The notes under the pieces were generated by a model, which had not been told where the DNA came from, did not search any database, and was given only the letters and a program-made list of their open reading frames with translations. Shown in pieces: positions 1 to 8,818 of a stretch of DNA of 64,000 nt (position 1 is the stretch's first letter; each line of letters opens with the position of its first letter). The DNA comes from Halomarina pelagica (GTDB taxonomy: Archaea; Halobacteriota; Halobacteria; Halobacteriales; Haloarculaceae). The DNA lies in contig NZ_CP100454.1 in assembly GCF_024228315.1 (NCBI RefSeq), positions 124,001-188,000 of the forward strand. The letters run 5' to 3'. The position numbers and the translations under genes are program-made.

Positions 1-303
1 AGAACGAACGTTCTCTACCAGCGTTAGGTCGTTACACACCTGAGGGAGCTGGAACGACCGGACGAGTCCGCGCCTCGCGCGGTCGTGGACTGGGGCGTCG
101 CCGAGCGTCTCGCCGGCGAAGATCACCTCGCCGTCCGTCGCTTCGAGAACGCCGGTAAGCAGGTTCACGAACGTCGTCTTCCCGGCCCCGTTCGGGCCGA
201 TGATACCGACGATCTCGCCGCGCCGTATCTCGAAATCCATCTGGTCGACGGCCGTGAGTTCACCGAACTTCTTGGTCAGTCCCCGCGTCTCGAGGACCGT
301 CAT
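1..303 (-). CDS. livG: ABC transporter ATP-binding protein, LivG type (partial, cut by window edge)
   Basis: Encodes about 101 N-terminal residues of a cytoplasmic ATPase that would energise the permeases encoded next to it. The Walker A motif GPNGAGKTT is visible near residue 40, followed by a segment (RGLVRSFQLPQV) in the Q-loop position typical of LivG subunits. The Walker B and signature motifs lie outside the window. The ATG overlaps the TGA of the LivM gene (ATGA), so it is translated in the same operon, downstream of the binding-protein and permease genes. Assignment to the branched-chain/hydrophobic amino acid class rests on this motif context and on the neighbours. Confidence 0.93.
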   Translation of the reverse strand, partial: MTVLETRGLTKKFGELTAVDQMDFEIRRGEIVGIIGPNGAGKTTFVNLLTGVLEATDGEVIFAGETLGDAPVHDRARRGLVRSFQLPQVCNDLTLVENVRS

Positions 304-1340
304 TCTCGTTTCCTCCCTTCCATCAGTTCGCTCGCTTTCCGTCGAATCCGTCCAGTGATTCCCGCCACTCCGCCCGGTTCGAACACGATGATGAGAAACA
401 GGATCAGTCCCATTACGAAGTGCCAGTACTCGGTGAACTGCTGGGCCTCCGAACGGATGAGGATGAACGCTCCCGCGCCCGCGATCGGCCCGAAGAACGA
501 CCCGATGCCGCCGAGGACAGCCATGAATGCCAGCTCGCCGGACTGGGACCAGTGGAGTACCGACCCCGGCGTGATGTGTCCATTGAGGAAGGCGTACATC
601 GCACCGCCGACCCCGGTAAAGATACCCGAGACGATCGTCGCGTACCAACGGTACCGCACGACCGGAATCCCGATGGCACGGGCTCGGTCGGGACTGTCCC
701 GAATCGTCTTGAGCGTCAGCCCGAACGGGGAGTTCATGAACACCCACATCAGCGCTATCGAGGCCAGAAACGACAGCAGGACGACGTAGTAGAGGACGCC
801 CTGGAGGTAGCCGCTGTACCCCCAGACCGCGACGTAGTCGATACCGGCGACGGTCGGCGATGCGATCGGAACCCCGTCCGTCCCGCCGGTGTAGGTGTAC
901 AGTTTCACCGTAACGACGTACAGGAGGAAGCTCAGCGCGAGCATCAGCAGCGCGTAGTACACCTCGGTGTGCCTGACCGAGATGTACCCGATGACGACCG
1001 CCAACACGGCCGCCGCGAGGATTCCGATCGGGAGCAACACGAACAGTTCGCGAATCTCCGTGTACCGGAGAACCAGACCGATCGCGTACGCCGACCCGCC
1101 GAAGAATGCAGCGTGACCGAACGACAGCAGTCCGGTGTAGCCGAGGAGTACGTTGAACGCGACCGCGGCGATCGCGAACGCGAGTATCTGCGCCGTCAGG
1201 AAGACCTCGAACTGTCCCGTGACAGGGAGGTACGGCAGTACCAAAGCGAGCGCGACGAGGCAGGCGGTCACGAGGCCGAAGGGGGTCGTGAACCCGTCTC
1301 GAACGACGCCCGCGATTCCGGTGTCGGTGTCCTGGCTCAT
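300..1340 (-). CDS. livM: Branched-chain amino acid/carboxylate ABC transporter permease, LivM family
   Basis: A 346-residue integral membrane protein with about eight to ten hydrophobic segments. It carries the family stretch YTGLLSFGHAAFFGGSAYA around residues 68-86 and the cytoplasmic loop TIRDSPDRARAIGI, the ATPase-coupling region in LivM permeases. It should pair with the LivH permease encoded just upstream in the operon, whose stop codon it overlaps by four bases. The C-terminus is short and basic (RKASELMEGRKRE). The solute cannot be read from the permease; the neighbouring CoA ligases suggest an organic or aromatic acid rather than leucine, which is inference. Confidence 0.93.
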   Translation of the reverse strand: MSQDTDTGIAGVVRDGFTTPFGLVTACLVALALVLPYLPVTGQFEVFLTAQILAFAIAAVAFNVLLGYTGLLSFGHAAFFGGSAYAIGLVLRYTEIRELFVLLPIGILAAAVLAVVIGYISVRHTEVYYALLMLALSFLLYVVTVKLYTYTGGTDGVPIASPTVAGIDYVAVWGYSGYLQGVLYYVVLLSFLASIALMWVFMNSPFGLTLKTIRDSPDRARAIGIPVVRYRWYATIVSGIFTGVGGAMYAFLNGHITPGSVLHWSQSGELAFMAVLGGIGSFFGPIAGAGAFILIRSEAQQFTEYWHFVMGLILFLIIVFEPGGVAGITGRIRRKASELMEGRKRE

Positions 1341-2260
1341 GCTTTGATGTCTCCGTACAGACCGGTCGGTTTGATCAACATCACGGCGGCCATCAGCAGG
1401 AACACGATCGCCAGCGCCAGTTGCGGAACGTAGTAGGTACCGAACGCCCGCATGAAGCCGATGAGCAGGGACGCCGCGATCGCCCCTTTCAGACTACCGA
1501 GTCCACCGATGACCAGCACCGCGAACGCCAGGATGACGAACTGGAGCGAGAGTCCGGTAGTCATGGACGCGTTCGGCAGGTACAGCGCGCCGCCCAGCCC
1601 CGCCAGCGCGACGCCGATGACGTACACCTTGAGGTGGACCGACCGCGTGTCGATGCCGGTGACCCCCACGATCTCGGCGTCTTCGGCCATCGCCAGCGTG
1701 ATCTTGCCCAGGCGCGTCTCCTCGAAGAAGTAATAGAGGGTGACGGCTACCACGGCGGTTACGGCCGTCGCGAAGATCGGCCACAGCGGATAGGTGAAGC
1801 CGAACAGCGTGACGCCGCCGAGGAGGTCAGACGGTGCCGTCGCGCTCACCGGCTGACCGCCCCAGACGAACTTCATCCCGTCTTCCAGCATCAGGATGAC
1901 GCCGAACGTCGCCAGCAGCTGGTAGTCGTCCTCGAGACCGTATATCGGCCTGAACATCGTCCGTTCCATCGTGAGTCCGACGATCGAGACGATCGCCGGA
2001 ACAACGACGAGTAACCCGACGAGGAGTGCGACGAGCAGCACGCCACCGCCGACGGATCCGCCGAGCGCGCCGACGATTCGCGTGATGATCGTCGCGGACA
2101 CGTAGGCACCGAGGACCAGAAACGCGGCGTGGGCGAGGTTCAGGAAGTTGAGCATCCCGTAGATTATCGAGAGACCGGTTCCGAGCAGGAACAGCACCGC
2201 CGCTAGGAACAGCGCGTTCAGGACGATCGGCAGCTGCTGTGTGAGTAGTTCGGTGACCAT
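1337..2260 (-). CDS. livH: Branched-chain amino acid/carboxylate ABC transporter permease, LivH family
   Basis: A 307-residue membrane permease of usual family length. The N-terminal stretch GTGLSIIYGMLNFLNLAHAA (residues about 27-46) and the loop MAEDAEIVGVTGIDTRSVHL are LivH hallmarks. It forms the second half of the membrane channel with LivM. It starts seven bases after the end of the solute-binding protein gene and overlaps livM by four bases, so binding protein, LivH, LivM and LivG form one transcription unit reading leftwards. Confidence 0.93.
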   Translation of the reverse strand: MVTELLTQQLPIVLNALFLAAVLFLLGTGLSIIYGMLNFLNLAHAAFLVLGAYVSATIITRIVGALGGSVGGGVLLVALLVGLLVVVPAIVSIVGLTMERTMFRPIYGLEDDYQLLATFGVILMLEDGMKFVWGGQPVSATAPSDLLGGVTLFGFTYPLWPIFATAVTAVVAVTLYYFFEETRLGKITLAMAEDAEIVGVTGIDTRSVHLKVYVIGVALAGLGGALYLPNASMTTGLSLQFVILAFAVLVIGGLGSLKGAIAASLLIGFMRAFGTYYVPQLALAIVFLLMAAVMLIKPTGLYGDIKA

Positions 2261-2267
2261 CGCCGGA

Positions 2268-3632
2268 TCAGATGCTGTTGAGCCACTCGCCGGTCGTCTT
2301 GTTGACGGGCGGGTTCACCTCCTCCTTGGCGATCCAGACGGGATCTCGCAGCGAGATGTTCTCACCGCCGGTGTCCGAGAACCCCCAGAACGACGGTTCG
2401 ACCGCGTTGTGACTCCCTCTGGGAACGCTGAGGAAGCCGCTGGCCGTGTCGAAGCCGATGCCTTCCATCGACTGGACCCACGCGTCCTTGTCGGGATACT
2501 CCCCGCTGAGCTTGTAGGCCCGCTCGACGGAGTGGACGTACGCGTACAGCGCCTGCCAGGCGTGAAAGGCACCGTGTGCGTACGGCGACGCGTTGTACCG
2601 TTTCTCGAAGCTGGCGACGAACTCCTCGTGGAGGGAGTTCCACCCCAGAATACCGTACGGGAAGTGTGGACCACGGGCCCCGAAGAGGAGGCCGTCCGGG
2701 ACCTGATCCGGCGCGTCGGCGAAGATGTGCGTTCCGCCGCTGAAACAGGGGAGCGTGTCGTCGAACAGGCCTCGGCCGTTGGCCTGCGTTATGAAGTTCA
2801 CCAGGTCACCCCCCCAGAGGCTGGAGAAGAGGAAGTCGGGGTTGCTGTCGTTGAGGGCAGTGATCGTCGAACTGAAGTCCTCGTTAGGGAATGGTGTGAA
2901 CCGCGACTCGACGACCTTGACGTCGATGCTGAACGCCTCGATGGCCTTCGTGAACAGGTTCCAGTTGTTCCGGCCGTAGGCGTAGTCCTGGTTGACGCCG
3001 GCGACGGTCTTGACGTCTGGGAGCGCGTTCTTCAGGACTAACGCCGCGCCGACGGCGTCGGTCGAACTGCTCGCACACGTCCGGAACACGTACTTCGGGT
3101 CGGTGACTGCGCTGTCGAACAACTCCGTCGTCCCCGTGTCCCAGATGATCGTCGGCTGGCCGAGTTCTTCGGCGATCGGTCCCACCGTGAGGGCGTTCGC
3201 ACTGGAGATGAACCCGACGATGACGTCATAGTTCTCCTGGGTGGCCAGTCGACGGTACAGTTGCGCGACGTTCTCGTTGTTCTCGTCGTGCTCGTCCATC
3301 TCGATCTTCTGCTTACCGAGGATCCCGCCGTTGCCGTTGATCTTGTCGACGATCATACGCGCCGCCTGCATCATCGGCTTGCCGAAGACGGCCGCCGGCC
3401 CGGAGGTGAATCCTACGCACGCCATCCGTAGCGGTTCGCTGGGTATCTCACCGCCGCCGCCGCCTCCACCGTCACCGCCCGTGTCTCCCGCCGGGTTGGA
3501 ACAGCCCGCCATCGACGCTGCGATCGTCGCGGCACCGGCCCCCTTCAGGAACGTCCGTCGGTCGACGGGAGGGTCGAGAGGAGGGATTCCCCGCTTCACT
3601 ATGTCGCCATCCGGCTTGAGCGATGGTCGCAT
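2268..3632 (-). CDS. ABC transporter solute-binding lipoprotein (LivK/amide-urea family), Tat-exported
   Basis: A 454-residue extracellular receptor, first gene of the importer operon. The N-terminus has a twin-arginine signal (DRRTFLKGAGAATIAA) ending in a lipobox-like AGCSN, followed by a Gly/Asp linker, as in haloarchaeal Tat lipoproteins anchored at the outer face of the membrane. The mature part is a Peripla_BP_6 type two-lobed receptor (FGKPMMQAARMIVDKINGNG; DVIVGFISSANALTVGPIAE). Binding-protein type fits leucine-like, aromatic or other carboxylates; the ligand is not deducible. The first ATG is kept because a TATA-like box lies about 25 bases upstream, consistent with a leaderless transcript. 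Confidence 0.92.
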   Translation of the reverse strand: MRPSLKPDGDIVKRGIPPLDPPVDRRTFLKGAGAATIAASMAGCSNPAGDTGGDGGGGGGGEIPSEPLRMACVGFTSGPAAVFGKPMMQAARMIVDKINGNGGILGKQKIEMDEHDENNENVAQLYRRLATQENYDVIVGFISSANALTVGPIAEELGQPTIIWDTGTTELFDSAVTDPKYVFRTCASSSTDAVGAALVLKNALPDVKTVAGVNQDYAYGRNNWNLFTKAIEAFSIDVKVVESRFTPFPNEDFSSTITALNDSNPDFLFSSLWGGDLVNFITQANGRGLFDDTLPCFSGGTHIFADAPDQVPDGLLFGARGPHFPYGILGWNSLHEEFVASFEKRYNASPYAHGAFHAWQALYAYVHSVERAYKLSGEYPDKDAWVQSMEGIGFDTASGFLSVPRGSHNAVEPSFWGFSDTGGENISLRDPVWIAKEEVNPPVNKTTGEWLNSI

Positions 3633-3652
3633 AAAACATGGCTATGGTAGTA

Positions 3653-3662
3653 TCGTTAATAA
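3653..3662 (-). promoter_or_regulatory. TATA-box-like promoter of the importer operon
   Basis: Read on the minus strand the bases are ATTTATTAAC, an A+T island centred about 25 bases before the ATG of the solute-binding protein gene. In haloarchaea this spacing gives a start site at or next to the ATG. Confidence 0.5.
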
Positions 3663-3781
3663 ATGTTCCTTATGCTGAATTTACACGATCCGTGACAGCT
3701 CGATGAACCGAGCGTCAGCCGAATTCTATCGCCGAGCGGCCGGCTCGTGGACGGATGACGACGGTTCGTAGGGTGTCGGCG

Positions 3782-5470
3782 TCATCCCATCGTTCTCTCC
3801 CGCTCCTCGAGTGACGTCCGACGAACTTTCCCAGAGGTCGTCTTCGGGAGTTCGTCAATGAACTCGATGGCACGGGGGTACTCGTACTCGGCGAGACGAT
3901 TCCGTACGTCCCGTCTGAGCCTCGCTTTGATGTCCTCGCTCGGTTCGTATCCCTCCGCGAGGACGACGAACGCCTTCGGCACCTCCCCGCGCTCGTCGTC
4001 GGGGATCCCGATGACGCCCGCGGCGGCGACCGCATCGTGAGTCGCCAGCGCCTCCTCGATCTCGACGGGACCGATGCGGTAGCCCGCACTGATGATGACC
4101 GTGTCCTTTCGGCTGTGAAACTCCACGTACCCCTCTTCGTCCATCGTACCGAGGTCTTCGGTGAGTAGCCATCCGTTTCGGACTTTTGTCGCCGTCTTCT
4201 CCGGCTTGTTCCAATACTCCTTGAAGCACACCGGGTTTCCCTCGTAGCGAACCGCGATCTCTCCGGTCTCGCCGGGGGCGACGGTCGGTTCCGCCGTCTG
4301 CGGATCGACGATCTCGAGGTCGTGACCCGGCGCTCGCCGGCCGATTTTCCCCTCACTGGATTCGACGAGCTTCGTGCAGTCTCCCGCGACCATGTTCGCT
4401 TCCGTCTGTCCGTACGCCTCGTGGACGACCGCACCCCCGAAGACGTCCTCGGCCCAGTCGACGATGCTCTGACCGAGTGACTCGCCACCGCTGGGGATAC
4501 ACCGGACACTGGAGACGTTCCACCGATCGGGGGCCTCCAGTTGCTCCATCATCCGCAGCGCCGTCGGTGGCGCGAAGTAATTCGTCACGTCGTACCGCTC
4601 GATGATCTCCATCGCCGTCTCCGGATCGAATTTCTCGTCGGCCGTGTAGGCGACGACGGGCTGACCGTAGAACAGCCCGGGGAAGACGACGTCGAACAGC
4701 GTCGCGACCCACGCCCACTCCGACGGCGTCCAGAACACGTCGCTATCGTGCAGTTCCAGATTACAGAATCCAGTGATGAACAGCGGGAGGGTCCCGAACA
4801 GGACCCGGTGGGCGTGCAGGACGCCTTTCGGGTCGCCGGTCGTCCCAGACGTGTAGATGATGATCGCGTCGTCCTCCGCGTCGGTCTGGACAGTCTCGAA
4901 CGTCGAGGCGTGTGATCCAACCACGTCGTCGAAGGTCGCTTCGTCGCCCTCTGACGTGACGTCGCCGACGGCTACGATGGTTTCCAGCGACGGAACGTTA
5001 TCGACGACTGTCCGAAGCGTGTCGACGTTGGACTCGTCCACGACGCACGCGCGTGCGCTCGCGTCGTCGAGCCGATACTCGAGAGCGTCGGTTCCGAACA
5101 GCGTACTCAGTGGGACGGAGACGGCCCCCACCTTCCAGGCAGCGACGTGCGCGACGACCGTTTCAGGACGCTGACGCGTGTTTATCCCGACACGGTCACC
5201 GCGTTCGACCCCTTGGTCCCGGAGGTAATTCGCGACCGCGTTGGCCGTCTCGCGGAGTTCCGAGAACGTATATGTCTCCTGCCCTCCGGCCCCATCGTCG
5301 GCGTAGAGCGCGACGCGGTCGCCGTCCTCGGTCGCCCAGCGGTCGCAGACGTACGTCGCCATGTTGAACGACGCCGGGACCTCCCACTCGAAGGCGTCGA
5401 GCAACTCGTCGTACGAGTCCCACTCCCGCTCGTAGAAGTGGTACGCGTCGATTCGAGATCGTTCCGGCAT
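3782..5470 (-). CDS. AMP-forming acyl-CoA synthetase (carboxylate/aromatic acid-CoA ligase)
   Basis: A 562-residue cytoplasmic member of the adenylate-forming ligase superfamily: it activates a carboxylate with ATP to an acyl-adenylate and transfers it to CoA. The P-loop YTSGTTGDPKG, the adenine-binding HEAYGQTE, the hinge region SAGYRIGPVEIEE and the C-terminal catalytic lysine motif KTTSGKVRR are all intact. The sequence resembles the medium-chain acyl-CoA/benzoate-CoA ligase branch rather than acetyl-CoA synthetase proper. It lies between the importer and the oxidation genes, which supports a role in activating the imported acid. A minus-strand TATA box (5493-5500) sits about 27 bases before this ATG. 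Confidence 0.88.
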   Translation of the reverse strand: MPERSRIDAYHFYEREWDSYDELLDAFEWEVPASFNMATYVCDRWATEDGDRVALYADDGAGGQETYTFSELRETANAVANYLRDQGVERGDRVGINTRQRPETVVAHVAAWKVGAVSVPLSTLFGTDALEYRLDDASARACVVDESNVDTLRTVVDNVPSLETIVAVGDVTSEGDEATFDDVVGSHASTFETVQTDAEDDAIIIYTSGTTGDPKGVLHAHRVLFGTLPLFITGFCNLELHDSDVFWTPSEWAWVATLFDVVFPGLFYGQPVVAYTADEKFDPETAMEIIERYDVTNYFAPPTALRMMEQLEAPDRWNVSSVRCIPSGGESLGQSIVDWAEDVFGGAVVHEAYGQTEANMVAGDCTKLVESSEGKIGRRAPGHDLEIVDPQTAEPTVAPGETGEIAVRYEGNPVCFKEYWNKPEKTATKVRNGWLLTEDLGTMDEEGYVEFHSRKDTVIISAGYRIGPVEIEEALATHDAVAAAGVIGIPDDERGEVPKAFVVLAEGYEPSEDIKARLRRDVRNRLAEYEYPRAIEFIDELPKTTSGKVRRTSLEERERTMG

Positions 5471-5492
5471 GCGTTAGCCAATGACGATCCGG

Positions 5493-5566
5493 ATTATACA
5501 ACTTCCGGTGACGCTTCCGCGGTACCGACGACGACCGTCGCCGACGTCACGGCGTAAGTATAAGTA
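5493..5566. promoter_or_regulatory. Divergent promoter region between CoA ligase and oxidoreductase genes
   Basis: GATTATAC at 5493-5500 read leftwards (GTATAATC) lies about 27 bases from the ligase ATG, and AGTATAAGTAC at 5556-5566 lies about 30-35 bases before the oxidoreductase ATG. Both fit archaeal TATA boxes for leaderless or nearly leaderless mRNAs, so the two operons are probably controlled from one shared intergenic region, possibly by the IclR protein encoded at the end of the cluster. Confidence 0.55.
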
Positions 5567-5595
5567 CCTGACCGGGTATTCTCGTTCAGAGGGTC

Positions 5596-6618
5596 ATGCG
5601 AGCATCAGTCATACCCGAGACTGGCGGACCGGAGGTCGTGACGGTGAAGGACGTTCCAGTTCCCGACGTCGGTGACGACGACGTCCTGGTCGAGGTGAAG
5701 GCCAGCGCCGTCAATCACACCGATATCTGGATACGCCGCGGCTACGAGGGCGACCCGCCGATCGTCACCGGGATCGACGTCGCAGGTGAGATTGCCGAGG
5801 TCGGTGCGGACGTCGACGACTTCGCGCCCGGCGATCGCGTGGTACTGTACTGGAACACGACGTACTGCGGCGAGTGCGAGTTCTGCAACGACGGCGAGAC
5901 GACGATGTGTCGCGACTACGGCGGCCTGGGCGTCAAACGCGACGGGGGGCACGCCGAGTACGTCGCCGTCGAGGCGAAGCACGCGGTTGAACTCCCCGAC
6001 GGCGTCTCGTTCGAGAAGGCCGCCGCGGCCCCCTCGAACTTCGGGACCGCGTGGCGCGGGCTGCTCACCCGGGCCGGCGTCGGCCCGAGCGACGAGGTGC
6101 TCGTCCTCGGCGCGAGCGGTGGCGTCGGCCACGGGGCCGTCCAGATCGCTGCACACGCCGGGGCGACGGTCTACGCCGCCAGTTCCTCGGAGGAGAAGGC
6201 CGAACGGCTCCGCGATCTCGGTGCGGAGTACGTTATCGACTATACCGAGACGGACATCGACGACGCGATCGCGGACCTCACCGGTCGCCGCGGCGTCGAC
6301 GTCGTCTTCGAGTCGGTCGGCGGCGAGACCTACGAACGGGCGGTGCGAAGCCTCGCCCGTGGCGGCCGACTGGTTACCATCGGCGCGACGACCGGCGACG
6401 CCGATCAGGCGATGCTCCCGCACGTGTTCTGGAAACAGCTCGAAGTAATCGGCGCGACCGGTGCGACGATGGGCGAGTTCGAGGATATGCTTGAGGCGTT
6501 CTTCGACGGCGACGTCGAACCGATCGTCGACTCGGTCATCTCGCTCGACGAGATACCGGCGGCCCACGAGCGACTGTCGAGAGGCGACGGATTCGGAACG
6601 ATCGTCGTGAGGCCGTAG
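5596..6618 (+). CDS. Zinc-type alcohol dehydrogenase/quinone oxidoreductase family protein
   Basis: A 340-residue medium-chain dehydrogenase/reductase. The N-terminal GroES-like domain holds the four-cysteine structural zinc lobe (CGECEFC...MC, residues about 94-108). The Rossmann domain has GASGGVGHGAVQIAA for NAD(P) binding. The usual first catalytic zinc cysteine is absent: that place reads NHTDIW, so it may work as a zinc-poor quinone/enoyl reductase rather than a classical alcohol dehydrogenase. It starts a rightward unit with the MaoC gene three bases downstream. Substrate is unknown; oxidation or reduction of an intermediate of the acid pathway is inferred from context. Confidence 0.85.
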   Translation: MRASVIPETGGPEVVTVKDVPVPDVGDDDVLVEVKASAVNHTDIWIRRGYEGDPPIVTGIDVAGEIAEVGADVDDFAPGDRVVLYWNTTYCGECEFCNDGETTMCRDYGGLGVKRDGGHAEYVAVEAKHAVELPDGVSFEKAAAAPSNFGTAWRGLLTRAGVGPSDEVLVLGASGGVGHGAVQIAAHAGATVYAASSSEEKAERLRDLGAEYVIDYTETDIDDAIADLTGRRGVDVVFESVGGETYERAVRSLARGGRLVTIGATTGDADQAMLPHVFWKQLEVIGATGATMGEFEDMLEAFFDGDVEPIVDSVISLDEIPAAHERLSRGDGFGTIVVRP

Positions 6619-6621
6619 TCG

Positions 6622-7614
6622 ATGCCGAATCGGACGCTAGACCGACTGGTTGATCGCGTCGGCGACACCGTCGAGTCGGTCGATGGACTGACGGTCGAGG
6701 CCGGTAAGGTCGCCGAGTTCGCGGCCGCGGTCGGCGACGATGATCCCGCGTTCCGCGACCCAGATGCCGCGACCGGCCGCGGGTTCGACCGGCGACCCGC
6801 ACCGCCCACGTTCACCCGGTCGGCGATGTTCCCGCGATACCGTCCCGACGGCGTCGGTCGCCTCGGGTTCGACCTCGGGTTCGACATCCGGTACGAACTC
6901 CACGGCGAGCAGGCCTATGAGTTCGCGCGACCGGTGTTCGTCGGCGACACGCTGTCGGGGACGACGACGTTGACCGACGCGTACGAACGCGAGGGACGAC
7001 AGGGCGGGACCATGACCTTCGCCGTCCTGGAGACCGAGTACGTCGACGAGAGCGGGGCGTTGGTCGTCACGGAGCGGGAGACGCTCATCGAAACGGACGG
7101 ACCGGTGGTGGAGAACGATCACACGCGCGAACCGATCGAGCGGGACGCGACACCAGACGGGGCGAGCGTCCGGCAACCGGACCTCGGATTCAAACCGGTC
7201 GTATCGGTCGACGACGTCGAGGTCGGTGACGCCGGCCCGACGGTCATCGTGGAGGAACTGGTTCCTCAGGACTTCGTCCGGTACGCCGGGGCGAGCGGCG
7301 ACTTCAACCCCATCCACTATGACGAACGGTACACGCGCACGCTCGGGAACCGGAGCGTGTTCGGCCAGGGGATGCTCGTGGCCGGCTACGCCGGTCACCT
7401 CGTCACCGACTGGTTCGGGGTCGCCGCGATCCGACGGTTCCGGACCCGGTTCACCGCCCGCGTCTGGCCGGGCGACACGCTGACCGTAAGCGGGGAAGTG
7501 ACCGGCGTGGACGCGCCCGAGGTGACCGCTGAACTCACCGCGACCCGCCAGACGGGGCAGACGGTCCTGGTCGGAGACGTCACGGCGGCGATTCCGCCGA
7601 CGGATCGCACGTGA
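6622..7614 (+). CDS. Double-hotdog MaoC-family hydratase/dehydratase
   Basis: A 330-residue protein made of two hotdog domains. The N-terminal half (about 1-145) resembles the FAS1-like/MaoC N-terminal domain (FAAAVGDDDPAFRD; RPAPPTFTRSAMF). The C-terminal half (about 190-330) has the hydratase-2 active-site motif GASGDFNPIHYDE and the following GQGMLVAGYAGHL. Such proteins hydrate 2-enoyl-CoA or dehydrate 3-hydroxyacyl-CoA. It begins three bases after the stop of the oxidoreductase gene, so the two are co-transcribed. It fits a beta-oxidation-like step on the CoA thioester made by the neighbouring ligases. Confidence 0.88.
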   Translation: MPNRTLDRLVDRVGDTVESVDGLTVEAGKVAEFAAAVGDDDPAFRDPDAATGRGFDRRPAPPTFTRSAMFPRYRPDGVGRLGFDLGFDIRYELHGEQAYEFARPVFVGDTLSGTTTLTDAYEREGRQGGTMTFAVLETEYVDESGALVVTERETLIETDGPVVENDHTREPIERDATPDGASVRQPDLGFKPVVSVDDVEVGDAGPTVIVEELVPQDFVRYAGASGDFNPIHYDERYTRTLGNRSVFGQGMLVAGYAGHLVTDWFGVAAIRRFRTRFTARVWPGDTLTVSGEVTGVDAPEVTAELTATRQTGQTVLVGDVTAAIPPTDRT

Positions 7615-7756
7615 TGGCGCAGGTGTCGAGCCCCAAGCGTCGCTACGGTCGCACCCCACATAGTTTAGTGGACGGGGGGAGAGTCGGAGAGCAGACGTAC
7701 GAGCATGTATCGAGTTACCTCACGGCAATCTGTACGTTCGTTCGACGGGATCGACC

Positions 7757-8818
7757 ATGAGTGACGAGTACCTGGACAGGATCGTCGACGAGGCGGCCCT
7801 GTCCGAGTACCTGGATTCGGAACTCGGCTCCGAGACGCTATTTCAGGTGACTCGTCACCGGGCCGGCCACTCGAACGAGACACTGTTCGTCACGTGGGGC
7901 GAGCGCGAACTCGTCCTCCGTCGGCCGCCCCCTGGAGCGACGGCCGACACGGCCCACGACGTACTCCGTGAGTACCGGGTGGTAGATGCGCTCCAGGAGA
8001 CCGACGTTCGCGTGCCGCGGACCGTACTCGGTTGCGACGATCACGACGTCATCGGGTGCGACTTCTACCTCATGGAGCGGGAACGGGGCGACGTTCTCCG
8101 GGAGGACGAGCCTCCTCGGTTCGCGACGCCGGATCACCGACGCCGTGTCGGGGAGGAACTCGTCGACCGGCTGGCGGAGGTCCACGCCGTCGACTACGAG
8201 GCGGTCGGGCTCGGCGACTTCGGGCGGCCCGAGACCTACATAGAACGGCAGGTCGACCGGTGGCACCGGCAGTTCGACTGGGCCTTCGACGTCACGGCGT
8301 CCGAGCGGGGCGTGCCGACGATTGAGGAGGTGGGGAGCTGGCTCGACGACAACGTCCCGGAGTCGTCACCGAACGCGCTCGTCCACGGGGACTACAAGCT
8401 CGACAACGTGCTGTTCGGGCTGGGCGTGCCGCCGAACATCGCCGGCATCTTCGACTGGGAACTCAGTACGCTCGGGGATCCGCGGTTCGACCTCGGCTGG
8501 TTGCTCACTTACTGGCGGGATCCAGGCGACTCCGAGGCGGCCATCCCGGAACTGATCCCGACGTTCACTGATCGGGACGGCTACCCGACCAAGGGGGACC
8601 TCGTCGAGCGATACGAGGACGCTACGGGAACCACGTTCGAGAACGGCCGTTTCTACCGCGTCCTCTCGGTATACAAGCTCACGGCGCTCTGCGAGATGTT
8701 CTTCCGCCGCCACCTGGAGGGGAACGCGGACAACCCGATGTACCCGAAGATGCGCGAGCGTGTCCCCGCGATGGCCGACTGGGCGATGCGGATCGCCGAG
8801 GGCGACGAGCCGATCTAG
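7757..8818 (+). CDS. APH-like phosphotransferase (ACAD10/11 N-terminal type kinase)
   Basis: A 353-residue aminoglycoside-phosphotransferase fold protein. The catalytic loop HGDYKLDNVLFG (residues about 211-222) and the metal-binding GIFDWELSTLGDPRFDLGW are intact. This subgroup accompanies acyl-CoA dehydrogenases and, in eukaryotes, is fused to ACAD10/11, where it phosphorylates 4-hydroxyacyl-CoA; a comparable role on a hydroxyacyl-CoA here is inference. An antibiotic-resistance role is unlikely in this catabolic setting. The stop codon overlaps by four bases the stop codon of the convergent ligase gene. Confidence 0.85.
   Translation: MSDEYLDRIVDEAALSEYLDSELGSETLFQVTRHRAGHSNETLFVTWGERELVLRRPPPGATADTAHDVLREYRVVDALQETDVRVPRTVLGCDDHDVIGCDFYLMERERGDVLREDEPPRFATPDHRRRVGEELVDRLAEVHAVDYEAVGLGDFGRPETYIERQVDRWHRQFDWAFDVTASERGVPTIEEVGSWLDDNVPESSPNALVHGDYKLDNVLFGLGVPPNIAGIFDWELSTLGDPRFDLGWLLTYWRDPGDSEAAIPELIPTFTDRDGYPTKGDLVERYEDATGTTFENGRFYRVLSVYKLTALCEMFFRRHLEGNADNPMYPKMRERVPAMADWAMRIAEGDEPI

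Noticed and set aside
85-1433. Long plus-strand open frames opposite livG/livM (also opposite many other genes)
   Set aside because: High-GC haloarchaeal DNA gives long antisense frames; these are rich in Arg/Ser/Pro without family motifs and lie exactly opposite well-supported genes.
7757-8818. Aminoglycoside resistance gene
   Set aside because: APH fold, but the subgroup and the catabolic neighbourhood match acyl-CoA-linked kinases rather than antibiotic kinases.
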